A program made the position numbers and the translations under genes. From positions 193,001 to 257,000 of the forward strand of contig NC_135552.1 in NCBI RefSeq assembly GCF_964340395.1: a stretch of 64,000 bases of DNA. Direction: 5' to 3'. The notes below the pieces were generated by a model, which ran no database searches, was not told the DNA's origin, and was given only the letters and a program-made list of their open reading frames with translations. This document shows, piece after piece, positions 12,861 through 25,916 of this stretch (position 1 is its first letter; every line of letters starts with the position of its first letter). This DNA is from Glandiceps talaboti. Taxonomy: Eukaryota > Hemichordata > Enteropneusta > Spengelidae.

Positions 12861-13338
12861 GTTATGAGGATTTGAATTTCATTTATTATTTGCCGTGGAA
12901 ATGGGTGTGCAGATCCCGGGTATGTAGGGGATGACCAGCTTGACAACCAGCTTTCACTGGGACTTGAAAAATCACAGATATAGAGCTAAATTTCTTGCAT
13001 AAATCATGAAATTGCAAGACTTAACCCTTACAGAAGGCATTCACTTTACATCTGGTATTTTTTGTAATTTGTAAAACATTGAAATAAAGTTCATAAAATT
13101 GTAATTTATTGGTCAGCATACTGTGTGCAGTCAACTCTTTATTTTGACTGTAATCAGTAAAAGTATCACTTTATTCGTACACAAAAAAAATGAATACAAG
13201 TACAAATGTATACCGTAATTGCATAATTGTATGACGTTAAAAGGATTCAATACAAGCAACACTAAAGGCAATTATCACATGTTCATATTCCCAGGACTTT
13301 GCAAAAATAGCAGTCATATCAGAATATAATGTCTTTTT
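12861..13338. other. Non-coding, nothing identified
   Basis: No recognisable repeat or coding signal; T/A rich. Confidence 0.4.
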
Positions 13339-14789
13339 AGCACAACTGAAATGATAAGGTTCAGTAGTGCTATAGGCATGGCAAAGTGTCTGTCTGTCTG
13401 TCTGTCTATCTGTCTGGCTGTGTGTGTATGTGTGTGTGTTTAAGCAACTTAAAGTCAAAACTGCTGGACTAATTGCTTTGATATTTGGTGGGTATGTTAC
13501 TTCTGGTGTCTAGTTGGGAAATTGTTCAAAATTGATCGCATCACAGATATGTGTTTTGGGTCAAAAAATGTGATTTATGGTCAAAAAACTTATACTTCAA
13601 AACTACTGGGGAGAGTGGCCTGAAATTTGGTGGTAACTTTCTTATGGGTGTGTTAATTAAGATTTGTTCATGACATGATGATTCCCTCATTAATATGCAA
13701 ATTAGGGCTAAAAATATGTCTTTTTGGTCAAAAACCTATAATTCCAAAACTTTAGAGCAGATTGGGCTGAAATTTAATAGGAATGCATCTAGGCGTGTAT
13801 AGACGAAGAAGTATTAAGCATACAACGATCTCATCAGTAATATGCAAATTAGGTGTAAAAATGTGAATTTTGGTCAAAAATTTATCTCAAAAAGTACTTG
13901 GTCAATGAGACTGAAACTTGGTGAGATGTTTCTAGAAGTGTTATTCTGCAGATTTTCTTCAAAATATTTTGACGCAATTGACCCTAGCAAGCATAACCAT
14001 GCCCTTAGCAACAACAAAATGGCAGTATATTCTGGTCAAATAACAACATCATCTGGTAGGCAAGTGAGTAAACATTCAAAAAATGTATGCAAATATCCCT
14101 AACAATCATGACCACGCCTATAGCAACAGCCAATCGGTCGAATATTTCACAAAGATAACAGGAATTGAAAGACAAATGAATAAACATTCAAAAAATGTAT
14201 CCAAATGTGCCTAGCAACAACACCACGCCCATAGCAACAGCCGAATGATCACATATATTGTGAAGATAATGAGGATTAATAGACAAATGAATAAATATTT
14301 AAAAATGTATGCAAATATGCCTAGCAACAAGACCAAGCCCATAGCAACAGTCAAATGATCACGTATATTGCAAAGATAATATCAGGAATTCATACACAAG
14401 TGAACAAAAACATTAAAAAATGTATGCAAATATATCTAACACCCCCCCCCCCCCCCCATTAATTGGGTATACGTATACGTGCCGCCCTTTGGGGTAGGGT
14501 TTTTTGCCCTTTGGTCTAAAATGGGTACTGTCATTTTAGAGCTAATGAGTCTAAAATGGGGTCCCCATTTTCACATTTGTTATGGAATTGTCTAAAATAG
14601 GGTATTGGTTTTGGGTCAAAATTGGTCTAAAATGGGGTCTGGGTTTAGCAGCATTGGTCGCACACCCCTACCAAAGCTAGCGCAAGGGGTCAATCAGCAA
14701 CTGAACACCTATTGTTAGCATCCACTTACATGGATAAACATTTTTAAAAACTGTACAGTTGTGCTACAATGCCATTGGTGGTATTTTTT
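13339..14789 (+). mobile_element. Family F2 element, copy 2, with extra internal modules
   Basis: Starts AGCACAACTGAA after TTTTT with the terminal stem-loop, then (TCTG)n/(TG)n at about 13390-13440. Repeated modules contain TATGCAAATTAGG and repeated blocks with TAGCAACAGCCAA. It ends CAGTTGTGCTA (14757-14767), CCATTGGTGGTA and a T-run. At about 14441-14700 it carries a C-run and a block rich in CTAAAATGGG repeats that the other copies lack, probably a later insertion or expansion. No gene. Confidence 0.8.
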
Positions 14790-14902
14790 TGTTTTAAAAT
14801 CTAAAAGTCTAGCAACAAATATCTGCATGTTCAGATGTTTACATTGGAATTTTACATTATGTTGTTCTATCATTACTTTATACCGATGACCTATGTCTTT
14901 TC

Positions 14903-14955
14903 AGTACTAGAGTAATCGGATTGCAATGATGAAATCCGATTACTCTAGATAGTAC
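14903..14955. other. Strong perfect-stem hairpin
   Basis: CTAGAGTAATCGGATT is followed by a 10-base loop and its exact complement. The stem extends outward to AGTACT through a 4-base bulge. It is unrelated to the neighbouring repeats, and its function is unknown. Confidence 0.7.
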
Positions 14956-14959
14956 TGTC

Positions 14960-15564
14960 TGACTTCTGTAAACTTTGGAAGCTATCTGTATATATTTTGT
15001 AGATACACCTTAAAAGTAAACACCTGCACATCAAATCTTGCTATAATAGGAGAAACTGGATGTCACCCTATGAAAGTTACCATGTACATGTGTATCATGA
15101 AATATTGGCTGTATATTTATGGCTCACAGTATATATGTGTACGATGCATGGTAAAATATCAATATTGTACAGTAAATCACAAAATAACCAGTCGTGTTTG
15201 GCCACATAAGTTAAACACCTCGTCTACAACTATGTTTGTAGCCTTAGTCAGAATAATCGAGTGGACAAAGTTCCTCGAGAACAGAGTGAAGATGATTTAC
15301 AACGTCCTTGTCATTTATTCCCAAGGCGTCTAAATTAGATGCAAGACGCCGTAATTAAGGTAACACACTTTCGTTGGAATCCATCAAAGTTTTTATTGTT
15401 CAGTGATCGGAGGTCTACCAGCAATGCAATTTCGACTGTAAATGAGAAGGCTGTGGCTTGGTAGGTGGGAAAACCATAGGCAGATGCAGACAAGTCCAAA
15501 GCTGTCGATCCTCAGTGGTCCAAAAATGTTCTGACAGCCTACATAAAAGGGAACGTTGAATAGT
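14960..15564. other. Non-coding, nothing identified
   Basis: An 87-codon frame at 15070-15333 has no recognisable domain. No repeat relationship was noticed. Confidence 0.4.
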
Positions 15565-17316
15565 GCAACTAACAGCTAGTGACTACCCTATATTGCAACT
15601 AGTGACTACCCTATATTGCAAGTAGTGACTACCCTATATTGCAACTAGTGACTACCCTATATTGCAACTAGTGACTACCCTATATTGCAACTAGCAGCTA
15701 GTGACTACCCTATATTGCAACTAGTGACTACCCTATATTGCAACTAGTGACTACCCTATATTGCAACTAACAGCTAGTGACTACCCTATATTGCAAGTAG
15801 TGACTACCCTATATTGCAACTAGTGACTACCCTATATTGCAACTAGTGACTACCCTATATTGCAACTAACAGCTAGTGACTACCCTATATTGCAACTAGT
15901 GACTACCCTATATTGCAACTAGCAGCTAGTGACTACCCTATATTGCAACTAGTGACTACCCTATATTGCAACTAGTGACTACCCTATATTGCAACTAGTG
16001 ACTACCCTACATTGCAACTAACAGCTAGTGACTACCCTATATTGCAACTAGTGACTACCCTATATTGCAACTAGTGACTACCCTACATTGCAACTAACAG
16101 CTAGTGACTACCCTATATTGCAACTAGTGACTACCCTATATTGCAAGTAGTGACTACCCTATATTGCAACTAACAGCTAGTGACTACCCTATATTGCAAG
16201 TAGTGACTACCCTATATTGCAACTAGTGACTACCCTATATTGCAACTAACAGCTAGTGACTACCCTATATTTCAACTAGTGACTACCCTATATTGCAACT
16301 AGTGACTACCCTATATTGCAACTAACAGCTAGTGACTACCCTATATTGCAACTAGTGACTACCCTATATTGCAAGTAGTGACTACCCTATATTGCAACTA
16401 AGAGCTAGTGACTACCCTATATTGCAACTAGTGACTACCCTATATATTGCAACTAGTGACTACCCTATATTGCAACTAGCAGCTAGTGACTACCCTATAT
16501 TGCAACTAACAGCTAGTGACTACCCTATATTGCAACTAACAGCTAGTGACTACCCTATATTGCAACTAACAGCTAGTGACTACCCTATATTGCAACTAAC
16601 AGCTAGTGACTACCCTATATTGCAACTAGTGACTACCCTATATTGCAAGTAGTGACTACCCTATATTGCAACTAGTGACTACCCTATATTGCAACTAACA
16701 GCTAGTGACTACCCTATATTGCAACTAGTGACTACCCTATATTGCAACTAACAGCTAGTGACTACCCTATATTGCAACTAACAGCTAGTGACTACCCTAT
16801 ATTGCAACTAGTGACTACCCTATATTGCAACTAACAGCTAGTGACTACCCTATATTGCAACTAGTGACTACCCTATATTGCAACTAGTGACTACCCTATA
16901 TTGCAACTAGTGACTACCCTATATTGCAACTAGCAGCTAGTGACTACCCTACATTGCAAGTAGTGACTACCCTATATTGCAACTAGTGACTACCCTATAT
17001 TGCAACTAACAGCTAGTGACTACCCTATATTGCAACTAGTGACTACCCTATATTGCAACTAGCAGCTAGTGACTACCCTATATTGCAACTAGTGACTACC
17101 CTATATTGCAAGTAGTGACTACCCTACATTGCAACTAACAGCTAGTGACTACCCTATATTGCAACTAGTGACTACCCTATATTGCAACTAGTGACTACCC
17201 TACATTGCAACTAACAGCTAGTGACTACCCTATATTGCAACTAACAGCTAGTGACTTCCCTATATTGCAACTAGTGACTACCCTATATTGCAACTAGCAG
17301 CTAGTGACTACCCTAT
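15565..17316 (+). repeat. Minisatellite, mixed 23-bp and 30-bp units
   Basis: About 1.75 kb of units starting CTAGTGACTACCCTATATTG. The 30-bp form is the 23-bp unit plus a 7-bp CTAACAG or CTAGCAG block. The two forms alternate irregularly, with local runs such as five consecutive 30-bp units at about 16490-16620. Variants include CTACATT for CTATATT and CAAGTAG for CAACTAG. The 86-codon frame at 16392-16652 is an artefact of the in-frame 30-bp units. Confidence 0.97.
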
Positions 17317-18284
17317 TCAGACTCTGATTTGTATTATTTTCAAAGGAAAAACAAATAAAAACACATGATGATGAGTTACAATGATTGTACATCCACTAAT
17401 TCATAGTCACATGCACACTTCATGAAAATACTTACCTAATGGGATGTGTCATCTCAATACCTCTTTCAAGAGTGTCCATTCCACCTTTCAATTTTGTACA
17501 TTTCATTATTCATTACTCAGATTGTAACCTTCCTTTGTTACTTCCGTCATAAATTGCATTAATTCATTCATTCATTTATTCATTCATCCATTCAACCCCC
17601 CCCCCCAAAAAAAAATATAATTCTTGTTACCATGATAGTTCCTCAAACATTTACCAAGTTCCCTGATCTTCAAAAATAAAGTATTATTTCTATTTTAATC
17701 AGAAGTGTGTATTTTAAATCAGATGATACATCAATATTATACCAGAGTGCATACTTTTGGTCCCAGAATGTCAAAAAGTTTCAATGAACAGGACTCGCCC
17801 CTCCCCCTTCGCCCCCACTCAGCCACTCCACTTCCTCATTGTCGCCCCCACCCCCACCACCTCTCACACAGCCGCTCCACTCCCTCATTGTAGTAGTTCC
17901 CACCTGGTTGTATTGTTTTACCTCCTGCTTTTAGAATTGCCTATATCTACAATGACATATTCAATGGACACTGAATCATTCAAAACATTGTGCCAGGAAG
18001 CATGGGTTTTATAAAGAGTGGTAGGTTCATTAGAATGCCCTTCCAGCAACTTTCTAGTTATATTTGGAAAATGTAAACTCCAGTTTTTTTTATTCATAAT
18101 TCGTAAATTGTATTTTCTCATTGTAAATGTCAAAATTGAAATCTTATCTTCATAATTTGTAAATGGTCACGTATTTGTAAATGGTCACTTATTTTTTCTG
18201 TAAATCGTACTGAGGAACCCCTTGCCCACCCTCATTGAACTAAAGAAATTGAACTAAAGTGATGCTTTCTTTTCATTTCTATAG
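17317..18284. other. Presumed VPS18 intron, nothing identified
   Basis: Contains a C-run and A-run near 17597-17612 and short CA/CC-rich tracts. It ends with a pyrimidine-rich tract and the acceptor CTATAG just before the first recognised VPS18 exon. Confidence 0.5.
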
Positions 18285-18388
18285 AGGTTTGGTAGACTGC
18301 TAGGTTTGTGTAAAGATGCAATCAAGGGTACAATATGGGCTTATACAGACCAATCTGTTTTCAAGTTCAAAGTCATTCGGGAAGCAAG
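18285..18388 (+). CDS. VPS18: VPS18 exon (end of N-terminal propeller)
   Basis: VPS18 is the class C core subunit shared by the HOPS and CORVET tethers that dock late endosomes, lysosomes and early endosomes. This exon follows acceptor TTTCTATAG and ends at donor AG|GTGAGT. It encodes R-F-G-R-L-L-G-L-C-K-D followed by I-W-A-Y-T-D-Q-S-V-F-K-F and V-I-R-E-A-R, the conserved junction between the beta-propeller and the alpha-solenoid (human: W-A-Y-T-E then R-E-A-R-D-V-W). It ends after two bases of the final Arg codon, completed by the next exon 28.7 kb away. The start could be two bases later (second AG). Upstream propeller exons were not recognised in the window. Confidence 0.9.
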
Positions 18389-18502
18389 GTGAGTCCTTAT
18401 ATGCTTAAATTTTCAACATTTACAAATCTGTACTCTAAATACAACTTAAATGTCTCTTAAAAACAATCCTGAATGCATCTTAGAAATATAGAGTATTTTA
18501 TT

Positions 18503-18955
18503 AGCCCCCAAAGGAGAGGGCTACTATAAAAGGCTCCATGTGTGTGCTAAGCTTGACTGTGCATCCATAATACAGACAGTAATGTCTGACATGCAATATC
18601 TATTTCATTTAAACCTGGAATAAATTTAAGGTGACATATGGAATATATTTATGCATGTCACTTTGTTGGCCACATAATTTTATGCAAACTTGACCACATG
18701 GTGGTCATATTTGTAGTTAAAATCAATTTTTACTGCATAGCTAAAAAAAGACCATTAAGCCAGAGACTCCACTCATGTATCGACAGACCTTGACCTTAGA
18801 CCTTGACATTAAGGGTTAATTATCAAAATCCTGTATATCACAGACACTTTGTAGTATTTATTTGTTGCCACCAATTTGTTTTCAATCGTTTCTCTATTCA
18901 GTTGGTAGATCATGTCAGCTCTCCATTCAGTCACTTTGAAGTAATTTAAGTATTA
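18503..18955 (+). repeat. Dispersed repeat with 5' hairpin (possible third F-type family), copy 1
   Basis: After a T-rich flank it starts AGCCCCCAAAGGAGAGGGCT, which folds into a short stem, then a TGTGTG tract. The 3' part (about 18660-18955) matches 61370-61680 and partly 58080-58170: TATCAAAATCC, TATTTATTTGTTRCCACCA and CATTCAGYCAC blocks. Layout suggests a diverged non-autonomous element like F1/F2, but the 3' end is not defined. Confidence 0.5.
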
Positions 18956-19092
18956 TGACAGAACTCCATGACACACGAGTACAAGTGTGGCGTACTCTGG
19001 GTATTTGCACAAGTGCTTGCAGTGTTCTCTGTGGCAGCTGTAACTATCACGAGTGTAGCAAGTGAAAATACAGCAGCAAACACTGCCAGCAT

Positions 19093-20396
19093 GAGTGTAA
19101 ATAGCCCTTAGTACCCATCCTGGCACTCACAGCATGGAGTTCATGAGTGTAAATAGCCCTTAGTACCCATCCTGGCACTCACACAGCATAGAGTTCATGA
19201 GTGTAAATAGCCCTCAGTACCCATCCTGGCACTCACACAGCATAGAGTTCATGAGTGTAAATAGCCCTTAGTACCCATCCTGGCACTCACACAGCATAGA
19301 GTTCATGAGTGTAAATAGCCCTCAGTACCCATCCTGGCACTCACACAGCATAGAGTTCATGAGTGTAAATAGCCCTTAGTACCCATCCTGGCACTCACAC
19401 AGCATAGAGTTCATGAGTGTAAATAGCCCTTAGTACCCATCCTGGCACTCACACAGCATAGAGCTCAGGAGCGTAAATAGCCCTTAGTACCCATCCTGGC
19501 ATGCACTCACACAGCATAGAGTTCATGAGTGTAAATAGCCCTTAGTACCCATCCTGGCACTCACACAGCATAGAGTTCATGAGTGTAAATAGCCCTTAGT
19601 ACCCATCCTGGCACTCACACAGCATAGAGTTCATGAGTGTAAATAGCCCTAAGTACCCATCCTGGCACTCACACAGCATAGAGTTCATGAGTGTAAATAG
19701 CCCTTAGTACCCATCCTGGCACTCACACAGCATAGAGTTCATGAGTGTAAATAGCCCTTAGTACCCATCCTGGCACTCACACAGCATAGAGTTCATGAGT
19801 GTAAATAGCCCTTAGTACCCATCCTGGCACTCACACAGCATAGAGTTCATGAGTGTAAATAGCCCTTAGTACCCATCCTGGCACTCACACAGCATGGAGT
19901 TCATGAGTGTAAATAGCCCTTAGTACCCATCCTGGCACTCACACAGCATAGAGTTCATGAGTGTAAATAGCCCTTAGTACCCATCCTGGCACTCACACAG
20001 CATAGAGTTCATGAGCGTAAATAGCCCTTAGTACCCATCCTGGCACTCACACAGCATGGAGTTCATGAGTGTAAATAGCCCTCAGTACCCATCCTGGCAC
20101 TCACACAGCATAGAGTTCATGAGTGTAAATAGCCCTTAGTACCCATCCTGGCACTCACACAGCATAGAGTTCATGAGTGTAAATAGCCCTTAGTACCCAT
20201 CCTGGCACTCACACAGCATAGAGTTCATGAGTGTAAATAGCCCTCAGTACCCATCCTGGCACTCACACAGCATAGAGTTCATGAGTGTAAATAGCCCTCA
20301 GTACCCATCCTGGCATGCACTCACACAGCATAGAGTTCATGAGTGTAAATAGCCCTCAGTACCCATCCTGGCACTCACACAGCATAGAGTTCATGA
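19093..20396 (+). repeat. 54-bp minisatellite, left block (about 24 units)
   Basis: Unit GAGTGTAAATAGCCC plus TTAGTACCCATCCTG plus GCACTCACACAGCATAGAG plus TTCAT, 54 bp, with few substitutions (TTAGT/TCAGT/TAAGT, TAGAG/TGGAG) and occasional +4 ATGC variants at 19500 and 20310. The length is a multiple of three, so it gives open frames with an 18-residue repeat. It lies in VPS18 intron 1. An E-group element (20438-26920) now separates it from an identical array at 26928-28033. Confidence 0.97.
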
Positions 20397-21524
20397 GTGT
20401 AGCAAGTGAAAATACAGCAGCAAACACTGCCAGCATGCAGGTATCTAAAGGTACCAAAAGTGGTAAAGTGCTCGATCGAGCACTTTGCAAAAAAATACAA
20501 ACTGCGCGTCAAACTGCTCTGAAGGTACCAAAAGTGGTAAAGTGCTCGGTAAAGTGCTCGGTAAATTGCTCGATCGAGCACTTTGCTAAAAACAGCGAAG
20601 TGCGCGTATGGCGCCTCCAACGCCCAGTCTCAATTCTGGCCTCCATTTTGACAGCTGTCCGAAGACATCAAATAACGCACTCCCATGTACAGTCGAAAAC
20701 TTCGAATATTTCAGGAAGAAGAAACATTTTGTGTGGCGTGCGTCACAGACTTCATACTGGAGATTTAATGGCAGTGACATTTGTAACATGATAAGAAATA
20801 ATTAATTTAAAGGAAAACTGAATTTCTTGGTGTGTACGTGTGGGGTTTTTAAGTGTGTGTCTAGATGCGAGAGCGAAGATTTTTCTTGATCGTTGAACAC
20901 GAAAATAAAGTCTGGGTGTAAGTTTATATCATGTTCACTATATTTCTATTGAACAGATTCACTTCCTCCAGTATTATCAGATCGTTAATAGATGACAAAA
21001 AATATTGCTATCGAAAACACAAGTTCGAAAACATTCGTGTGAACAATTTTAATTAACGCTTCATTGCTGTTAATATTTTGATAGAAATCTATAAATAACC
21101 CTTTACTACTGTTTTGTAAATTCCATATACTTGGTACTGCCAACTTCTTGACTGAAAACAACGACAAGAAATAAGCCATGACTTCACCAGATCTCAAGTA
21201 AACCATCACTACATTACTGTTTACTGAATTTTTTTTGCATTCCTAGACAATCACCAATTTCAATCTCGTCCCTTATGCAATTCCTGTTCGCTCAGAAATT
21301 ATATCCAATGTGGGAAATAATAATAATAGCCATCGGTTATAGTTTGGTTCGGTCCAGAGGAAGTGACTTCATAATGCTACAATTAGCGTAGTGTAACGCC
21401 GACGTTCATGGAGCAGTAATAACCGTCACTTCGTGAACTGGATTGCATATCATTAACAACAGTAAGAAATACAGATGACGACCGTTCGAGAAATAGCCAT
21501 AGGAAATAATTTATACGAGAAAGG

Positions 21525-22439
21525 TTGTGGGAGCTCATAGGCAGGGTTGTGATAAGTGGGAACGACTATAGTATGTCTTACACTTGTTTCGTACCCAGAT
21601 TATGGAAAATATCTAACATAATCCCTGTCCCTAAAAAACCAAATCCGAATCAATTGAATGATTACAGACCAGTTTCACTGACATCAATCCTTGCCAAATG
21701 TATGGAAAGGCTAGTTAGTTATCAGCTAAAAACGTCTGTGGCCGATCGCTTGGACCCTTTACAATTTGCTTACAAGCCCAAAAGAGGGGTAGAGGATGCT
21801 AGTGTGACTCTTATAAATCTAATTGCCAGTCATCTCGATGACGCCTCAAACTACACTCGAATTCTATTCATGGATTTTTCTTCTGCCTTTAACACAATCC
21901 AACCCCATCTGTTGATTAAAAGGCTAATACACTTACAGGTCAATCATACAATCGTGCTTTGGATTAGGCAGTTTCTGAGCGATCGACCACAGCGTGTCCT
22001 TGTAAACGGGCATATGTCTAGCGAACTAACGTTAAATACGGGTGCTCCACAGGGATGTGTCCTGTCACCCATGCTGTTTTCAATTTACACAAACGAAGTC
22101 AGTATTTCGAATACATTGTTAACCTTAATCAAATTTGCCGATGACATGGCGTTAGTTGCGAGACTGAAAGATGAAGATTCCTTGTCAAACTACTTCCTTG
22201 AAATAGGTCATCTTTGCTCTTGGTTCAAAGATAATTTTCTTACGTTGAATATTGCAAAGACAAAAGAATTAGTTCTTGATAATCGTAGAAAGTCAGATAC
22301 AATCGTACCCATTAATATTGACGGTCAAAATGTGGAAATAGTGTCATCGTTCAAGTATTTGGGTTCTCACTTATATCAGGACCTCAATTTCAGGATAAAC
22401 ACCGATAGTATATACAAAAAGGCTCATCAACGCCTTTTT
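21525..22439 (+). pseudogene. LINE reverse transcriptase, 5' part (CR1/Rex1-like jockey group)
   Basis: A 305-codon frame encodes most of a non-LTR reverse transcriptase: I-P-V-P-K-K and D-Y-R-P-V-S-L-T (residues 34-53), the first catalytic Asp in F-M-D-F-S-S-A-F (115-122), P-Q-G-C-V-L-S-P (175-182) and the catalytic F-A-D-D (204-207). The real LINE sequence begins near C-F-V-P-R-L-W-K (about 21580), so the copy is 5'-truncated inside the RT domain and has no endonuclease. An F1 element inserted at 22440 interrupts the frame. The remainder resumes at 23569. The best family guess is the CR1/Rex1 part of the jockey superfamily, by motif only. Confidence 0.85.
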
Positions 22440-23568
22440 AGTCCCCGCGGACGAAGTCCGGAACGGGGACTTATGGATTGGGTTCCGTCTGTCCGTCCGT
22501 GCATCCGTGCGTCCGTCCGTCCGTCCGTCCGTCCGTCCGCAGCCGTTTCTTGGAGATGCCTGTACCGATTTTTTTCAAACTTGGTACAGGGGCAACATGC
22601 TATGGCATACATATGCACGTCAATTTGTTTTATGATACGATCCAATATGGCCGCCTAGCAGCCATTTTGTTTGTGAATTTTCCCTGTCTAAAGCCATAAC
22701 TCAGACATGCTCACACAGATCTCATTCAGAGTTGGTATTAGGACAGTGTTCTATGGCATACATGTGCATATTCATTGTTGTCATGATACGATCCAATATG
22801 GCCGCCTGGCAGCCATTTTGTTTGTGAATTTTCATGTCCAAAGCCATAACTTAGACATGCTTGAACAGATCTCATTCAAAGTTGGTATTAGGACAGTGTT
22901 CTATGACATACATGTGCATATCCATTTTCATTGTGATACAATCCAATATGGCTGCCTGACAGCCGTTTTGTTTGCAAATTTTCCATGTCCAAAGCCATAA
23001 CTCAGACATGCTTGAACAGATCTCATTCAAAGTTGGTATTAGGACAGTGTTCTATGACATACATGTGCATATCCATTTTCATTGTGATACGATCCAATAT
23101 GGCTGCCTGGCAGCCATTTTGTTTGCAAATTTTCCATGTCCAAAGCCATAACTCAGACATGCTTGAACAGATCTCATTTGAAGTTGGTATTAGGACAGTG
23201 TTCTATGACATACATGTGCATATCCATTTTCGTCATGATACGATCCAATATGGCTGCCTGGCAGCCATTTTGTTTGTGAATTTTCCATGTCCAAAGCCAT
23301 AACTCAGACATGCTTAAACAGATCTCATTCAGAGTTGGTATTAGGACAGTGTTCTATGACTACATTTGCATATCCATTTTCATATTGATATGATCCCCCA
23401 TACCCGACCAATCCTTTATTGTTGTAGGCATGTTCCATGTCCGACAAGCAGACACAACATATCTAAGTCTGTTGATTTAGGTTCACAAGTGTTGTTGCGT
23501 GATCAGAGTAGTGCTAATTCCTTAAAACCCAATCATAGCAGGGACTATGTCATTCTCAATGGCTTGTT
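22440..23568 (+). mobile_element. Family F1 hairpin-ended element, copy a (inside the LINE)
   Basis: Starts AGTCCCCGCGGACG with a stem-loop (AGTCCCCG / CGGGGACT, inner CGGAC/GTCCG), then a (GTCC)n microsatellite (about 22487-22538). A lead module follows (GGAGATGCCTGTACCG), then about five 151-bp modules spaced at 22843, 22994, 23145 and 23296. The 3' end has GCAGGGACTA (inverted copy of the start), a GTCATT/AATGRC stem and CTTGTT. Removing 22440-23568 rejoins the LINE frame exactly. No coding capacity; the frames here are repeat artefacts. Confidence 0.9.
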
Positions 23569-24175
23569 CTTTTGAGGAAACTCAAGAGCTTCGATGTTAG
23601 CACACATATTCTAGTTTCTGTTTATCGCTTCTGTATTGAGAGTGTTTTGACATTTAATATTGTCTCTTGGTTTGGTCACCTTTCCGTTAGAGATAAGACA
23701 AGACTTTCGAGAATTGTGAATATGTGTAGCAGACTTGTCGGGGTAAGGTTCACTGAGCTTGGAGATCTGTACAAACAGGCTCTCCGTAGGAAAGGTCTGT
23801 CAATTCTAAAAGACCCATCCCACCCATTATATGACATATTTCAGTATCTGCCTTCAGGTCGCCGGTTGCTGGTGCCTAGGGCAAAGAAAAATATATTTAA
23901 GAAGTCGTTTGTCCCATCTGCTGTCGCTGTTTTAAACGCAAATATGCCGAAATCACTGACAAGGAGCAGGGCTCCAACACCTGTCAGTCGAGACTTTTAG
24001 TCAGTCTTGGACAGTTTATATTCAATTTGTGTGTGTTCCGTCTTTTAACTCTGCTGTTTCTGTAAGTTGTTTTTGTCGTTATTGTCATTGTAGCCTGGTG
24101 CCGAAGGCAAATTTCCATTGTATTGGATAATAAAGTATATATTATTATTATTATTATTATATTATTAATATAAAA
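23569..24175 (+). pseudogene. LINE reverse transcriptase, 3' part and tail
   Basis: Continues the interrupted frame: L-R-K-L-K-S-F-D-V-S, then Y-R-F-C-I-E-S-V-L-T-F, L-S-R-I-V-N and L-P-S-G-R-R-L, ending with TAG at 23998-24000. This is the conserved C-terminal thumb/connection of this LINE group. The 3' UTR contains GGATAATAAAG and ends in an ATT-rich simple repeat (24142-24172), the usual tail of the group. A second copy lies at 49693-50905 on the - strand. Apart from the insertion, the frame has no stop, so the LINE was young when F1 entered it. Confidence 0.85.
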
Positions 24176-24476
24176 GTACATCGCAAGTTAACATGGAATG
24201 CATCCCAAATCCTGTGTTAACCATCTACGATCCGGGGAAAAGAAAGGGGTGTCGGTTTGTTTAAAAACAAACACAATAACCCCCACATTTATTTTGTCAT
24301 TTCAGAGAGAGGAGAAATTTTACAGATTTGTACAGAATAAATGTGTCCCCGAAAGCGCGCTCTACCTCGTGTAAGTCACCAACAATGTTATGACATGATT
24401 TTGCACAATATTCTTTATCTACTACTTCATGGATTATAATGAAAATAAGCACACAGGTGATTATACTGAAAGATGG
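24176..24476 (+). other. Inner part of group E element
   Basis: Matches, in inverse orientation, the end of the 45763-46700 element (acacgaggtagagcgcg block and the CCCCCACATTTATTTTG block). No gene. Confidence 0.6.
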
Positions 24477-25916
24477 ATACTGGATAAAGATTCAAAATTT
24501 ATTTCAAGACGTTACGATTCATATATCTTTCCCGCTCTAAAATAGGCATGGTACAAGAAATACTGAGTGGCTAGTCCTTGTTTACAGAGTAGATTGCAGA
24601 TTCTGAAGTATAGCCCCAACCACAGGCACTAGTTTCCTGAGATATGTATCAGAATGTTTCTATCAAAATACAATAAAATGTCGATAATATCGATGATATT
24701 GACGTGTTTTAGCCAATTGTATATGAAAAGGGTAAAATAGCACTTGTTTCTGTGATCGCGCAAGTCCACCCACTGCGAGGTATAGACAAGGTTTGCAACA
24801 GAACACACAACTCCCAGGACACAACCGTACGGCAACGTGAACTTTCAACCGACCGTTTTACTCGGAAAACATTTAATAAACTTCAGATAAATCGTGTCGT
24901 TGTTACAATCGGCCAAAGATATCAACCGATTTCTGACGCCATGTAGGAGAATTGGAGCACGTTCCATAAACATTGATATCCAATCACATTCATTTGAAAT
25001 ACGCAAATCATACATTTTATTCCATCCTATGTGACTTAGTCCAAACACAGATACTTTCAGGCAGACACCAACCAAATTCATGGACACTGATACAGACGTT
25101 CGCTCACATACAATTTTAGGGACTTTCAACACATACCCGTCGTCCAAATTCACAATAACTTTTGAGACAGACGCTCACAAACCAAATTTATGAACTTTCA
25201 AACATTATCATACTTTCATACAGACACTTGCGGACTATGAAATATAAATAATCTATACGAAATTTCCGTCATGCTCGTCCGGTAGTGTTCTGGCGAATTA
25301 CCTAACAAAATCTTCCGATTTTGATACGAAACAGCGAGTGTCGAACAATGTGTGAAACCAAGTTTTGAGGTAAATAGCAAATATGACGATTTACTAAAAC
25401 AAATTATTGAATACTACATGAAACCCCATCAGACACACAATTCCTGAACAAAAACTCGAGTTTAGGAGTCGATCATGCGCCACACGACCAAGTACATGGT
25501 CAAACATGCATGGTCAAACGTCATATCAAAAGATGATGTTGGTAACTGAGGATCTCATTTCTTTTTCACCCTGAAAAAATGTCATCATTTCATTTTCTAA
25601 AAATGACATGTACATTTTCGTGAGTTCGAGAGTCTTGAGTGATCTGGCTCTTTGTAGATCTTACTTGCGTCCTCTCCCCTATTGCCTTGAAATATTACGT
25701 GTCTAATGTCTGATTGGGATACACGTTCAGACATCGGTTGTATAATGTACTAGTATTTTATTTTATAACTTGACTATAAACATATGGTGAGCTTCCCATT
25801 ACAGTTGTAATATTGCCTGGAAATTTCACTGAAAACGTTGTGCCACAACCTTGTCATCACGAGTCCGGGGGTCCTGCACGCTCATATTAGGTAATTGAAT
25901 ATGCGGTCTATACTTC

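Noticed and set aside
15565-17316. Possible CRISPR array
   Set aside because: No unique spacers; unit length and spacing fit a eukaryotic minisatellite.
20315-20791. 158-codon frame with 18-residue repeats
   Set aside because: Runs from the 54-bp minisatellite into the palindromic end of a group E element; no start context or domain.
22443-23302. Frames with repeated V-G-I-R-T-V-F-Y-D-I-H-V-H type segments
   Set aside because: Translations of the 151-bp modules of F1; they recur in every F1 copy in different frames and contain stops.
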